Assembly: GCA_934149305.1 (NCBI GenBank)
Contig: CAKPEF010000020.1
Location: 1-35,785 of the forward strand
Origin: an uncultured Clostridia bacterium
Lineage (GTDB): Bacteria; Bacillota; Clostridia; TANB77; UBA1234
Direction of reading: 5' to 3'
DNA length: 35,785 nt
The notes below the pieces were generated by a model that was not told the DNA's origin, made no database searches, and worked only from the letters and a program-made list of their open reading frames with translations. The number at the start of each line of letters is the position of its first letter. Within the stretch, counting starts at the first letter, position 1. Positions 21,057 through 29,348 of the stretch are shown piece by piece. The translations under genes and the position numbers were made by a program.

Positions 21057-23852
21057 ATGAAGAAAAAATTGTTTTTTATAATTTCTACAATTGTTATTTT
21101 ATGTGTTGGCAGTGTATCTTTTGCAGCAACATCATTAAAAGATGTTAAAAATACTAAGTATGAAGATTCCGTAGACACTCTTATTACATTAGGTTTGGTA
21201 AATGGCTATGAAGATGACACATATAAACCAAACAATACAATAACAAGAGCCGAAATGGCAAAACTTATGGTTGTGGCCCTAGGACAAGATGGAAAGGTGA
21301 GCGAAGCTTCAAAAAAGCAAAGCAAGTTTAAAGATATGAAAGGCAACTGGGCATATGGATATGTAAATGTTGCATCTGATTTAGGTGTAATAAATGGCTA
21401 CCCAGATGGAACTTTTGGTCCTCAAAACAATGTGTCTTATGCAGAGGCAACAGCAATGATAATTAGGGCGCTAGAATATGATTCTGAGGTTAAAAAGAGT
21501 AAAGAAGTATGGCCATCAAATTATATAAATTATGCTAATAAATTATCTCTATATTCATCAGTAGGTGCAGTAAAAGCTGATGATGGTGCTAAAAGAGGTA
21601 ATGTAGCAATTATGCTTTGGAATATGCTAAGAACAGGTATGTGCACAGTAGTTGGTCAAAACAACAATGGTTTAGTATATGGTCAAGGCGAAAAAATGAT
21701 AAATAAAAAAATGAGCAAATTCTTATATATGGATGATGCAACAATCACAGATATTGAATTTGATAGTAGTTATAAAAATGCAACTATTAAAATAAAGGGA
21801 ACAACAACAATAACTATAACAATTGATGCAGATGAATTTGCTGAGATGTACGGACAAAAACTAAATGTATTATACAATACATCTACTAAGAAAATGGCAA
21901 AAATAGAAAGCGCATCTAAAAACACTGTGAAAACTGGAGAAATTGAAGATGTCACATCTTCAAAGATATATATAACTGGTGGTAGCAAGAAGGGTTACGA
22001 GCTTCCATCTAAAAAGAACATTTTATTATATGGTATAGACAGTTTAGATGATGCCACAAGTGCAATCCTTATTTTTGATGGATCTACACTTAAATATGTT
22101 ATGGCATTTCCACCAAAAAATGTGAACTTTGCATTAGTTACAGAGACAGAAGTTACTGTTTCTAAGAAGGATGGAATAAGAATTGCAAATTATGGTGCTT
22201 CATCATCTAAAGCTTATGCACTTGCAGATGAAGATGATATGCCAGATGAAGATGATTTAATAGTATATTATTTAAATTCAAATAGCGAAATCGTAATATT
22301 AGATAAAGTAAGTGAAGATGATGCAAAGAATGTAACTGCTGCAAGCAAAACAAGAATAACAGTTAGTGGAAAAGGCAAAATAAATTCAAGCGATTCATAT
22401 AAAATAGCAAGAATTAAAAAGTCAACATTAAAAGAATATGATTTTACAGATATTGAAGAAGGCGATGCAGTAAGCATAATAGAATTTAGCGGTACAAAAT
22501 ACATAGTCGTTTATCTAGGTGCTGGAACAGGTAGCAGTGATGATGATGATGTTTCTTCAAAAGAACTAAGAGCAATGCAAAAGAAACTTACAAGTATGAT
22601 AAGCGATGCAGAAGATATACAAGAAACAAAGTATACACAAAAATCATATGCAAACTTAATGTCATCGTTAACGACAGCAAAAAGCGTGAAAGCTTCTTCT
22701 ACGAAATGGAAAAAATATTCAACAGTTAAAAATGCATATGAAGATTTAAAATATGCATACGATTCATTAGCAGGAGCTAAAAATACTACAGAAAAAAATA
22801 CAGTAGCTGTTAAGGCGGCATTAAGAAAGTTAGTAAATAGCAAAGAAGTTACAGATGCAGTAAAAAATAAATCATTATATGTTACAAGTACATATAATAC
22901 ATTCAATTCAGCTCTAACATATGCTAACAAATTGCTTACAAGCACCAGTGCAAGAAAAGAAGATTTGAGTAAAGCTAAAGGGGATTTGGAATCAGCTTTA
23001 AAGAATTTGGTAAAAACAACAACTAGTGAAGAGAAAACAAAAGCAATTACAGCTTTGAATACTGCTTTGAGCAATGCATCAAAAGTTGGTGCTAAAGAAA
23101 ATTATACAGAAACTTCTTATGAATTATTTAAGGCGATGTGGGACGAGGCAAAAGCTATAAATACAACAACAGCAATAACAGAACAAATAGAACAAGCTAC
23201 AAAGAATTTAAATAATGCAATTGCAGGTTTAGAAGGCAATTCTGAAAAAGAATATGCAGAGTTGTTGATTTTATTAAAAGATGCTGCAAAGATAACTAAT
23301 GATGATTATTTCGATGCTGAATATACAAAATTTGAAACAGCACGTGATAATGCAGATAAATTAACAGAAACAAGTAAAGCAACAGATATAAAAACAGCTA
23401 GAGAAAATCTTAAAAAAGCTATTGATGATATGAATAAAAATAAGATAAGTGATGCGCTTGCAAAAGCTAAAACTTCTGCAAAAGATTATGATAGAGCAAG
23501 TGATGTAAAAACGGCTTTAGCATTAAAAGAAGACACTAGAGAAAAGAAGATAGAAAAAATAAATGCAATAAATGAAGCTGTGAAAAACGAAAAAAATGCC
23601 ATGGAAGAAAATAAAAATTTACTAAGTTCAGGGATAGCTTGGGCAAAAAATTTGGTAAAAAAGGTTGATGACTATACTGAAGCTGGAATAAATGCGTTAA
23701 AAGAAGCAATTTCAAAAGCCGAAGCAACTTTGAAAACAACAAAAGTAACAGCTGAAGAATTGGATGATGCGGTGACGGAATTAAATGCTGCGTTAACAGC
23801 TTTTGAAGAAACTAAAAAGCCTACAACACCAAGTGGCGAAGATGCAAATTAA
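21057..23852 (+). CDS. S-layer protein C: SLH protein with C-terminal FIVAR-like helical repeats
   Basis: 931 residues from ATG 21057, chosen over an ATG at 21009 because AAGGAGG lies just before it and a signal peptide (MKKKLFFIISTIVILCVG, cleavage after SFA) then starts the protein. SLH 1 spans about 24-72 (ITRAEMAK), SLH 2 about 85-133 (NGYPDGTFGPQ), and a third degenerate SLH has RGNVAIMLWNMLR. This layout is paralogous to proteins A and B but only moderately similar in DNA, so it is not part of the inverted repeat. From about residue 505 the rest is helical, with several FIVAR-type repeats (YTQKSYANLMSSL, YTETSYELFKAMW, YTEAGINALKEAI), often found in cell-surface binding proteins. It ends TPSGEDAN and a terminator follows. 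Confidence 0.9.
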   Translation: MKKKLFFIISTIVILCVGSVSFAATSLKDVKNTKYEDSVDTLITLGLVNGYEDDTYKPNNTITRAEMAKLMVVALGQDGKVSEASKKQSKFKDMKGNWAYGYVNVASDLGVINGYPDGTFGPQNNVSYAEATAMIIRALEYDSEVKKSKEVWPSNYINYANKLSLYSSVGAVKADDGAKRGNVAIMLWNMLRTGMCTVVGQNNNGLVYGQGEKMINKKMSKFLYMDDATITDIEFDSSYKNATIKIKGTTTITITIDADEFAEMYGQKLNVLYNTSTKKMAKIESASKNTVKTGEIEDVTSSKIYITGGSKKGYELPSKKNILLYGIDSLDDATSAILIFDGSTLKYVMAFPPKNVNFALVTETEVTVSKKDGIRIANYGASSSKAYALADEDDMPDEDDLIVYYLNSNSEIVILDKVSEDDAKNVTAASKTRITVSGKGKINSSDSYKIARIKKSTLKEYDFTDIEEGDAVSIIEFSGTKYIVVYLGAGTGSSDDDDVSSKELRAMQKKLTSMISDAEDIQETKYTQKSYANLMSSLTTAKSVKASSTKWKKYSTVKNAYEDLKYAYDSLAGAKNTTEKNTVAVKAALRKLVNSKEVTDAVKNKSLYVTSTYNTFNSALTYANKLLTSTSARKEDLSKAKGDLESALKNLVKTTTSEEKTKAITALNTALSNASKVGAKENYTETSYELFKAMWDEAKAINTTTAITEQIEQATKNLNNAIAGLEGNSEKEYAELLILLKDAAKITNDDYFDAEYTKFETARDNADKLTETSKATDIKTARENLKKAIDDMNKNKISDALAKAKTSAKDYDRASDVKTALALKEDTREKKIEKINAINEAVKNEKNAMEENKNLLSSGIAWAKNLVKKVDDYTEAGINALKEAISKAEATLKTTKVTAEELDDAVTELNAALTAFEETKKPTTPSGEDAN

Positions 23853-23880
23853 ACTGAAGAAAATAACTAATTAAAATCAA

Positions 23881-23917
23881 AATGACACTTTATGTAAAAG
23901 TAGAGTGTCATTTTTTT
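23881..23917 (+). terminator. Intrinsic terminator after SLH gene C
   Basis: AATGACACT (23881-23889) pairs with AGTGTCATT (23904-23912), followed by T7. Confidence 0.9.
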
Positions 23918-23926
23918 ATTGCAATA

Positions 23927-23955
23927 TTGGAAATTTTAATAAAATATGATAAAAT
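23927..23955 (+). promoter_or_regulatory. Putative promoter of the CmpB-like gene
   Basis: TTGGAA (23927-23932), a 17-base spacer and TAAAAT (23950-23955). Confidence 0.55.
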
Positions 23956-23983
23956 TACCTAAAAAGCAGAAAAGGAGCAAATT

Positions 23984-24712
23984 ATGGGTGAAATATTAAA
24001 ATTATTCTTTTTATTTTTTATTGGTTGCACAGCAGGATGGATTATGGAAGTTTTATTTAGAAGATTTAATAAACAAAATGTCGATAGAAAGTGGATAAAC
24101 CCAGGTTTTCTAACAGGTCCATATTTACCACTTTATGGTTTCGGACTTTGCATTTTGTATTTGCTTGCAGGGCTTGAAAAATATAATTTAATAGCAAATC
24201 CTATTTGGAACAAAGTTGTCTTATTTATAGCAATGGCATTTTGCATGACTTTAATTGAATATATTGCCGGAGCAATCTTTATAGTTGGTATGAAAGTAAA
24301 ACTTTGGGATTATTCGAAAGAAAAGTTTAATTACAAGGGAATAATTTGTTTAAGATTTTCTATAATTTGGGCAATACTTGGAGCAATATATTATTTTTGT
24401 ATTCATCCATATATTATAAATGCACTAGACTGGTTCTCTGAAAATTTAGAGTTTTCATTTATACTCGGCACATTTTTTGGTGTATTTATGGTCGATGTAT
24501 GTTACTCTTTCAATGTTGTTAGCAAGATTAGAAAATTTGCAAAAGAAAACAATGTACTAATAAAATACGAAGAATTAAAGCATCATATTAGAAAATCAGC
24601 GGAAGATGCTAAAGAAAAATATAGATTCTTATTTGCTTTTAGCACAAGAGAACCGCTTAAAGAATACTTGAAAAAATATATAGAGAAAATAAAATTGACA
24701 GATAAGAAATAG
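23984..24712 (+). CDS. CmpB-like (putative ABC-transporter type IV) membrane protein
   Basis: 242 residues with about five to six transmembrane segments and a charged cytoplasmic C-terminal tail (from about 180). The first helix, GCTAGWIMEVLFRRF, and the GFLTGPYLPLYGFG loop are typical of the PF06541 family, annotated as putative ABC-transporter type IV; its biochemical role is not established. AAAAGGAG precedes ATG 23984 by 7 bases. ylmH follows after 15 bases, so the two are probably an operon, although no functional link between them is obvious. Confidence 0.75.
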   Translation: MGEILKLFFLFFIGCTAGWIMEVLFRRFNKQNVDRKWINPGFLTGPYLPLYGFGLCILYLLAGLEKYNLIANPIWNKVVLFIAMAFCMTLIEYIAGAIFIVGMKVKLWDYSKEKFNYKGIICLRFSIIWAILGAIYYFCIHPYIINALDWFSENLEFSFILGTFFGVFMVDVCYSFNVVSKIRKFAKENNVLIKYEELKHHIRKSAEDAKEKYRFLFAFSTREPLKEYLKKYIEKIKLTDKK

Positions 24713-24727
24713 AATTTAGAGGAAATC

Positions 24728-25498
24728 ATGGAAAACAAAGAAAAAGATTTTAAACTTGCAAATGTTATAGATAAATTTGAAATTGCAAGAAAGAAAAATA
24801 AAATACAAAACACATGCTTTTTTAATGAACAGGAGATTTCACAAGTTGAAAAAGAAATAAGAAAGTATAGTAATTATTTCTTTTTTGGTGGTTATGAAGA
24901 GGCTGTAAGAAAGATTTTAATTGTGTATCCTGAAAAGTTTACCAAAGAGATTGCAGAGAAGAACTTAGAGGATATTATAAAAGTAATAAACATAAAATTG
25001 CCGAATGAACAAACTGGTGTGTATACGCATAGTGATTATCTTTCTTGCCTTATGAAGCTTGGTCTAGAAAGAGAAAGGTTTGGAGATATAATTGTTTTTG
25101 AAGATGAAGCGTATATAATCGTACTTAATGAAAATGCTGAATATATAAAAGAAAATTTGAGACATTTAACAAGGCTAAAAAAATCAAATATAGAGATAAA
25201 AAATATAGCCGAAATAAAAGTAAAACCACAAGAATATGAAGAAATAAGAATAGTTATTTCTTCTGAAAGATTAGATAATTTTGTCGCAGAACTTGCGAGA
25301 TGCTCTAGAAAAATTGCAGAAGAATACATCTTGTCAGAAAGGGTTTTAGTTAATAATCAGTTAGAGATTAAAAACTCAAAACAAATTAAACTAAAAGATA
25401 TTATCACAATTAGAGGCAAAGGCAAATATATCGTAGATGAATTTGACGGTACGAACAAAAAAGAAAGAAGAATATATAGCATAAAAAAATATAGGTAG
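24728..25498 (+). CDS. ylmH: YlmH-family S4 RNA-binding protein
   Basis: 256 residues. An N-terminal helical part is followed by the family core with YLSCLMKLGLERERFGDIIV, then a C-terminal S4 domain (about 180-245: SERLDNFVAELARCSRKIAE, VLVNNQLEI, KDIITIRGKGKYIV). YlmH binds stalled 50S subunits and in Bacillus can act in the alanine-tailing pathway in place of RqcP. With rqcP and rqcH in this window, all three known factors occur within 25 kb. In many Firmicutes ylmH sits in the division cluster before divIVA; here it does not. The stop codon TAG lies inside the left end of repeat copy H, so the natural C-terminus may have been altered there. Confidence 0.88.
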   Translation: MENKEKDFKLANVIDKFEIARKKNKIQNTCFFNEQEISQVEKEIRKYSNYFFFGGYEEAVRKILIVYPEKFTKEIAEKNLEDIIKVINIKLPNEQTGVYTHSDYLSCLMKLGLERERFGDIIVFEDEAYIIVLNENAEYIKENLRHLTRLKKSNIEIKNIAEIKVKPQEYEEIRIVISSERLDNFVAELARCSRKIAEEYILSERVLVNNQLEIKNSKQIKLKDIITIRGKGKYIVDEFDGTNKKERRIYSIKKYR

Positions 25499-25572
25499 TG
25501 TAAAACGATTTATGAAAAATACAAAGTTGGTGCAAAAAAGTAGCTTAAGCTTAGGTGTGCTCCATAAAAAAT
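25493..25572 (+). repeat. Interspersed repeat, copy H
   Basis: The left end AGGTAGTGTAAAACGATTTA overlaps the ylmH stop codon and matches copy F, which overlaps the nrdG stop. The core AGTAGCTTAAGCTTAGG plus TGTGCTCCATAAAAA is closest to copy D. It precedes the phosphoribosyltransferase gene. Confidence 0.75.
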
Positions 25573-25610
25573 AGAAAACACAACCAAAATATAAATAGGA
25601 GGAATAAAAT

Positions 25611-26087
25611 ATGGAACAAGAGATTTGTAATATTTCATGGGAAGAAGTTGAAAGAGGCGTATCAAGCATTTTAAGTGATATAAAAAAGAGAAATATAAAT
25701 GTAGATACAATAGTTCCAATATTAAGAGGAGGAGCACCACTTGGAAACTTGATAAGCAATAATATAAATGCTGATATAGCGTATATACATATAAGAAGAA
25801 CTGCAAGCAATGATATAAATGCTGAATTTAAGATTCCTGTACTTAAAGGAATAACTAATAGCGAAACGATAGAAGGCAAAGATATTTTGATAGTAGATGA
25901 TTTACTTGATAAAGGCGTGACAATGGAGTTTGCTATTGAAGAATTGAAAAAGCTAAAGCCAAAGAGTATACATGTTGCTGTATTATATAATTTTACTAAA
26001 TTAGAAAACGAAGAAATGTATATAGTTGGCCTTGAAATGAAAGTTAAAAAGTGGATAGTATTTCCGTGGGAAACAAAACTTGTGTAA
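25611..26087 (+). CDS. Phosphoribosyltransferase, purine (hypoxanthine/xanthine) type
   Basis: 158 residues with a type I PRTase fold. ILRGGAPLG (38-46) is the hood/PPi loop, DILIVDDLLDKGVT (91-104) is the PRPP-binding loop with its acidic pair, and the C-terminal WIVFPWE is typical of guanine/xanthine/hypoxanthine salvage enzymes. The expected reaction is purine base plus PRPP to nucleotide; the preferred base cannot be read from the sequence. AGGAGG precedes ATG 25611. The next gene starts 15 bases after its stop. Confidence 0.83.
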   Translation: MEQEICNISWEEVERGVSSILSDIKKRNINVDTIVPILRGGAPLGNLISNNINADIAYIHIRRTASNDINAEFKIPVLKGITNSETIEGKDILIVDDLLDKGVTMEFAIEELKKLKPKSIHVAVLYNFTKLENEEMYIVGLEMKVKKWIVFPWETKLV

Positions 26088-26102
26088 AGGGTGAGTAATA
26101 GT

Positions 26103-27206
26103 ATGGGAGAAAAATTTAAAGAATTAGTAGAAGAAATAAATAAACTAACAGAAGAAACTGATATTAAAAAAGTAGTAGAAGACTTTGAAATAACAGAGGA
26201 AGAGGCATCACAAAATGTGGATACATGGATAAAAGAAGTTATTGAAAGTCTTGAAAAACTAGATAAAAAGAAATTACCATATTTATTGCATTACTTATAT
26301 ATAAGTGAAAACAAAATAAAATTTATGCTATTTTGCATAGTGCTAGAAATAAAGTATAAAGACTTACCATTTATAACAAACTTAGAAAACATCGATTTAA
26401 CAAAAGAAAAATATATAATGCTTTCAAGAGTACTAACAAAAGTTGCAAGCAATTCATATAATGGGATTGCTAATTGCATGTATTTAATATTACTAAATAA
26501 TGATGAAGATGGAAGTCTATTAAAAGAAGATGATAGAAAACTACTTATAGATGGAATAAATAAAAAATTGCCGTTGCTACGAAAATACATAAAAGACAAA
26601 AAAGATGATGAAGAAGCAAGTACATCACTTGAAATATTATTGGATGTAGCATGTTTTATAAACGATGAAAAAACAATAAAAGAATTAGAAAGTTTTAAAG
26701 ATATAGAGCTTCCGGTTACACCTGCATTGTTTTTAATAAAAGCAGAAGCGGCAAACAATCTTGAAATAAGTAAGAAAAATATGGATAAACTTTTAGAAGA
26801 TAGAGGATCAACATATGCCTTATTTAGATTGCTAGAAAGAATAGGAAAACAAGAAATAGTACCAGAGGGAAAAATAACTATGGAAGATATAGCATTAGAA
26901 AAAATGATAGATTGGCTTGCTTATCCATCAGAACTTGGAGATTTACCAGCTACAATAGAATTGGTAGATATATTAGAAAAAGAAAAATTGGAATACTACA
27001 TATATAAATTCACGGCAAAAGAAGGGGAACTAACAGAGAATGGATACATGATAGGCATAGCAGGTGGATTTGAAAAGGACAAACTAACAACAGAAGACAC
27101 CGGTACTACATTTAGTACTTTTGAAACAATAGGACCAAATTACAAAAAACAAGCCGAAAAAATAATAAATCTAATAGAAGTTGAATGGAGAGAAAAACTA
27201 AAATAA
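26103..27206 (+). CDS. Helical cytoplasmic protein of unknown function
   Basis: 367 residues from ATG 26103, with AAAGGGTGAG upstream; GTG 26091 would lie within that RBS. Not recognised. It is predicted soluble and mostly helical, strongly charged, without signal peptide or membrane segments. Repeating short helices (for example KEDDRKLLIDGINKKLP and KTIKELESFKDIELPVTPAL) suggest a helical-repeat middle. The C-terminal part (from about 300: GYMIGIAGGFEKDKLTTED) looks like a separate small domain. It is probably cotranscribed with the PRTase gene. Confidence 0.6.
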   Translation: MGEKFKELVEEINKLTEETDIKKVVEDFEITEEEASQNVDTWIKEVIESLEKLDKKKLPYLLHYLYISENKIKFMLFCIVLEIKYKDLPFITNLENIDLTKEKYIMLSRVLTKVASNSYNGIANCMYLILLNNDEDGSLLKEDDRKLLIDGINKKLPLLRKYIKDKKDDEEASTSLEILLDVACFINDEKTIKELESFKDIELPVTPALFLIKAEAANNLEISKKNMDKLLEDRGSTYALFRLLERIGKQEIVPEGKITMEDIALEKMIDWLAYPSELGDLPATIELVDILEKEKLEYYIYKFTAKEGELTENGYMIGIAGGFEKDKLTTEDTGTTFSTFETIGPNYKKQAEKIINLIEVEWREKLK

Positions 27207-27244
27207 TAAGAATTATCTAAAAAGTAATAACACAAGCCTACTTA

Positions 27245-27253
27245 GAATACAAT
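27245..27253 (+). promoter_or_regulatory. Possible sigma-E-like -10 element before spoIIID
   Basis: GAATACAAT resembles the sigma-E -10 consensus CATACAAT, and GTAATAAC about 15 bases upstream could serve as the -35. spoIIID is a sigma-E gene in Bacillus, which is why I looked. The match is weak. Confidence 0.25.
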
Positions 27254-27290
27254 TTACAAAGAAAGTTGTATTTTGAGGGGGCTTTTGTTT

Positions 27291-27545
27291 ATGGAAAAAG
27301 TGTACATAGAAGAGCGTGCAGTAGAACTTGCACATTACATTATTGATACAAAAGATACCGTAAGAGGTGCCGCTAAGAGGTTTGGCGTAAGTAAGAGTAC
27401 AGTACATAAAGATGTAACAGAGAGACTAATGAAAATCAATCCTTCACTTGCTGGTGAGGCAAAAAAGGTATTAGATGATAACAAGGCAGAAAGACATATA
27501 AGAGGAGGTGAAGCTACAAGGCAAAAATATAGACATCTTTCTTAA
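27291..27545 (+). CDS. spoIIID: SpoIIID sporulation transcriptional regulator
   Basis: 84 residues from ATG 27291, with GAGGGGG ten bases upstream; an in-frame ATG at 27273 falls within that RBS region. The helix-turn-helix is VRGAAKRFGVSKSTVHKDV (about 24-42), followed by TERLMKINPSLAGEAKKVLD and the basic tail RGGEATRQKYRHLS, all typical of SpoIIID. It controls mother-cell genes during endospore formation. It is the clearest sporulation-specific marker in the window and, with the GH18 cortex-lytic-type enzymes, suggests an endospore-forming lineage, though not that sporulation is functional. Confidence 0.95.
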   Translation: MEKVYIEERAVELAHYIIDTKDTVRGAAKRFGVSKSTVHKDVTERLMKINPSLAGEAKKVLDDNKAERHIRGGEATRQKYRHLS

Positions 27546-27552
27546 AATTAGC

Positions 27553-27682
27553 ATTTGACTTTAAAAAATAAAAAGTATGTATCAAATGTAAATGTGTGCT
27601 ATAAAAATGTAGCGGAGCTTAAGTGTGCTCCATAAAAATACTACATTTTAGCATTTGGCATAAATTAAGGCTGAATAGTAAC
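27553..27682 (+). repeat. Interspersed repeat, copy I (long form)
   Basis: About 130 bp. The left part from TGACTTTAAAAAATAAAAAG shares 40+ bases with copy J (GTATGTATCAAATGTAAATG). The core AGCGGAGCTTAAGTGTGCTC (from 27611) keeps the GGAGC/GCTCC stem. The right terminus is TTAAGGCTGAATAGTAACC. It begins eight bases after the spoIIID stop and lies upstream of the hydrolase promoter. Confidence 0.8.
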
Positions 27683-27741
27683 CGCTTTTTGAAACTTAAA
27701 AAAGTGAATTTGTTTTTCTAATGCAAACTTTAATCACTTTG

Positions 27742-27750
27742 TGGTATAAT
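27742..27750 (+). promoter_or_regulatory. Extended -10 promoter of the hydrolase gene
   Basis: TGG followed by TATAAT (27745-27750), an extended -10. The -35 is weak. Here the repeat element lies upstream of the promoter, not in the leader. Confidence 0.55.
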
Positions 27751-27770
27751 ACCATTATTGAGGTGATGGT

Positions 27771-28718
27771 ATGGAATATAAAGTTGAAGAAATAAAATTT
27801 AAAAGTTCAAACGAAAAAAATATGGTGCATGCAAAAGTTTTAAGCCCAATAGATTCAAGAAAAGTAAAAGGCATTATTCAAGTTTGTCATGGCATGTGCG
27901 AATACTTTGAAAAATATATAGAATTTTATAAATTTCTTATAGAAAATGACTATGTTGTTTGTGGCCATGATGCCATAGGACATGGCGATACAGCTAAGCT
28001 AGAAAGTGACAGAGGTTTTTTTGCAGAAAGAGATGGTTACAAATATTTAATTGAAGATGTTGAAAAAATGAGAAAAGAACTAAGAAAAAGGTATCCATAT
28101 GAACCATTATTTTTGCTCGGACATTCAATGGGTTCACTTATTGCAAGATGTTATGCTGCTAAATATGGTCAAAACTTAAAAGGACTTTTATTATGCGGAA
28201 CTGTTGGACCACAACCGCTAATTGATTCTGTAATAAGTATTGCAGATTTGATTATAAAAAGAAAAGGCGAAAGATATAGAAGTAGAAAATTAAATAGTAT
28301 ATTTTTTGATTTTGCCAACATTGGTTTTGATACATCAAAATGTAAATATGAGTGGACTACAAGTGATACTGAAGCAGCAAAAATGATAGAAAATGATCCA
28401 AAGCAAGACTTTATATTCACAGCTGCAGGCTTTAAAGATTTGTTTAAGTTAGTTAAACTTGCAAACTCAGACAAACTTATAAAAACGGTTCCAAAAGACT
28501 TGCCGATTCTATTCTTCTCTGGAAGCGACGATCCTGTCGGTGAAAAAGGAATCGGAGTTAAAAGAGCTGTAAAACTTTATAAAGCTCAAAAAATAAAAGA
28601 TGTAACATGTAAGCTTTATGAAAAATGCAGACATGAAATGCTTAGAGAAAAAAATAAAAAACAAGTGTTTAAAGATATATTAGACTGGATAGAACTTGTA
28701 AGATTTGGTGAAGAATAA
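27771..28718 (+). CDS. Alpha/beta hydrolase, monoacylglycerol-lipase-like
   Basis: 315 residues. It has an oxyanion-side motif VCHGMCEYFEKY, the GHDAIGHGDT loop typical of serine aminopeptidase S33/monoglyceride lipase relatives, the nucleophile elbow GHSMG with Ser119, Asp253 in FSGSDDPVG, and His288 in CRHEML. The triad is complete. No signal peptide, so it is cytoplasmic or membrane-associated. Likely substrates are lysophospholipids or monoacylglycerols; this is inferred from family. GAGGTGAT precedes ATG 27771. Its stop codon overlaps the next start (TAATG), indicating translational coupling. Confidence 0.88.
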   Translation: MEYKVEEIKFKSSNEKNMVHAKVLSPIDSRKVKGIIQVCHGMCEYFEKYIEFYKFLIENDYVVCGHDAIGHGDTAKLESDRGFFAERDGYKYLIEDVEKMRKELRKRYPYEPLFLLGHSMGSLIARCYAAKYGQNLKGLLLCGTVGPQPLIDSVISIADLIIKRKGERYRSRKLNSIFFDFANIGFDTSKCKYEWTTSDTEAAKMIENDPKQDFIFTAAGFKDLFKLVKLANSDKLIKTVPKDLPILFFSGSDDPVGEKGIGVKRAVKLYKAQKIKDVTCKLYEKCRHEMLREKNKKQVFKDILDWIELVRFGEE

Positions 28719-29203
28719 TGATTATAAAGATAGTATTATTAGTAATTATATTGATTATATATCTAGTATATATTTTATATCTAAAACCATTTTTCGATGT
28801 TAGAAGAGTAATTTATACATTGAGAGATTTTTTGAGCACAAGAGATAGTTTGATTTTAAAACTGATACCAGAAGTAAAAAATAAAGAGCTAAAAGAAAAC
28901 ATCGTTGGACTTATAAATTCAAGAAAAGAAAAATTTAATCTTACATATAATGATGCGATAGAATCAGATATAAGATTGAATTCGGAGCTAAAAAGATTAT
29001 ATGAAGAAATAAATAAAATAAAGAACAATAGAATGGTGACTGGAATTTTTGAAAATATAATAAAAATTGAAAAGGAATTAAAGAATATAAGAACTAAATA
29101 TAATGAAGTTGCAACGAAATATAACGATAATTTGGTTAAAAGAAAAAATGTATGTATAAAGCTTTTAAAAATGAGACCTTTAAATACGTATAAAGTAAAA
29201 TAA
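28718..29203 (+). CDS. LemA-like membrane-anchored coiled-coil protein
   Basis: 161 residues. One N-terminal membrane helix (about 2-24, nearly all I, L and V) is followed by a long charged coiled coil. The C-terminal stretch RTKYNEVATKYNDNLVKR resembles the Y-N-x-x-V-x-x-Y-N signature of LemA-family proteins, whose function is unclear. It overlaps the hydrolase gene by one base, so the two proteins are probably made together and may act at the same membrane. Confidence 0.65.
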   Translation: MIIKIVLLVIILIIYLVYILYLKPFFDVRRVIYTLRDFLSTRDSLILKLIPEVKNKELKENIVGLINSRKEKFNLTYNDAIESDIRLNSELKRLYEEINKIKNNRMVTGIFENIIKIEKELKNIRTKYNEVATKYNDNLVKRKNVCIKLLKMRPLNTYKVK

Positions 29204-29208
29204 GTAGA

Positions 29209-29251
29209 ATACCAAGGTGAGAGGTAAATTTTTCTTACTTTGGTATATTTT
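29209..29251 (+). terminator. Intrinsic terminator after the LemA-like gene
   Basis: ATACCAAGGTGAG (29209-29221) pairs with CTTACTTTGGTAT (29234-29246) with G-T pairs, followed by ATTTTT. Confidence 0.85.
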
Positions 29252-29348
29252 TGTGCAAAAAAATCAATCAAATTTTCGCGTTTTTAATGAAAAATCATAA
29301 TAATTATTATATAATGTTGTTGAAAAATGTGCGATTTGGAGGTAAAAC

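Noticed and set aside
22511..23074. A 187-residue - strand frame inside SLH gene C
   Set aside because: It is antisense to the alanine- and lysine-rich FIVAR region, whose codon bias produces long open antisense frames. There is no RBS or promoter.
14614..23852. Cassette B as a simple pseudogene left by integrase insertion
   Set aside because: Not fully excluded, but the 2.3-kb intact frame, same-phase arms, almost purely synonymous arm differences and the centred terminator fit a maintained switch better.
25391..25879. A 162-residue - strand frame across the ylmH end and the phosphoribosyltransferase
   Set aside because: It is opposite two well-supported genes and repeat copy H, and has hydrophobic composition typical of antisense AT-rich coding DNA.
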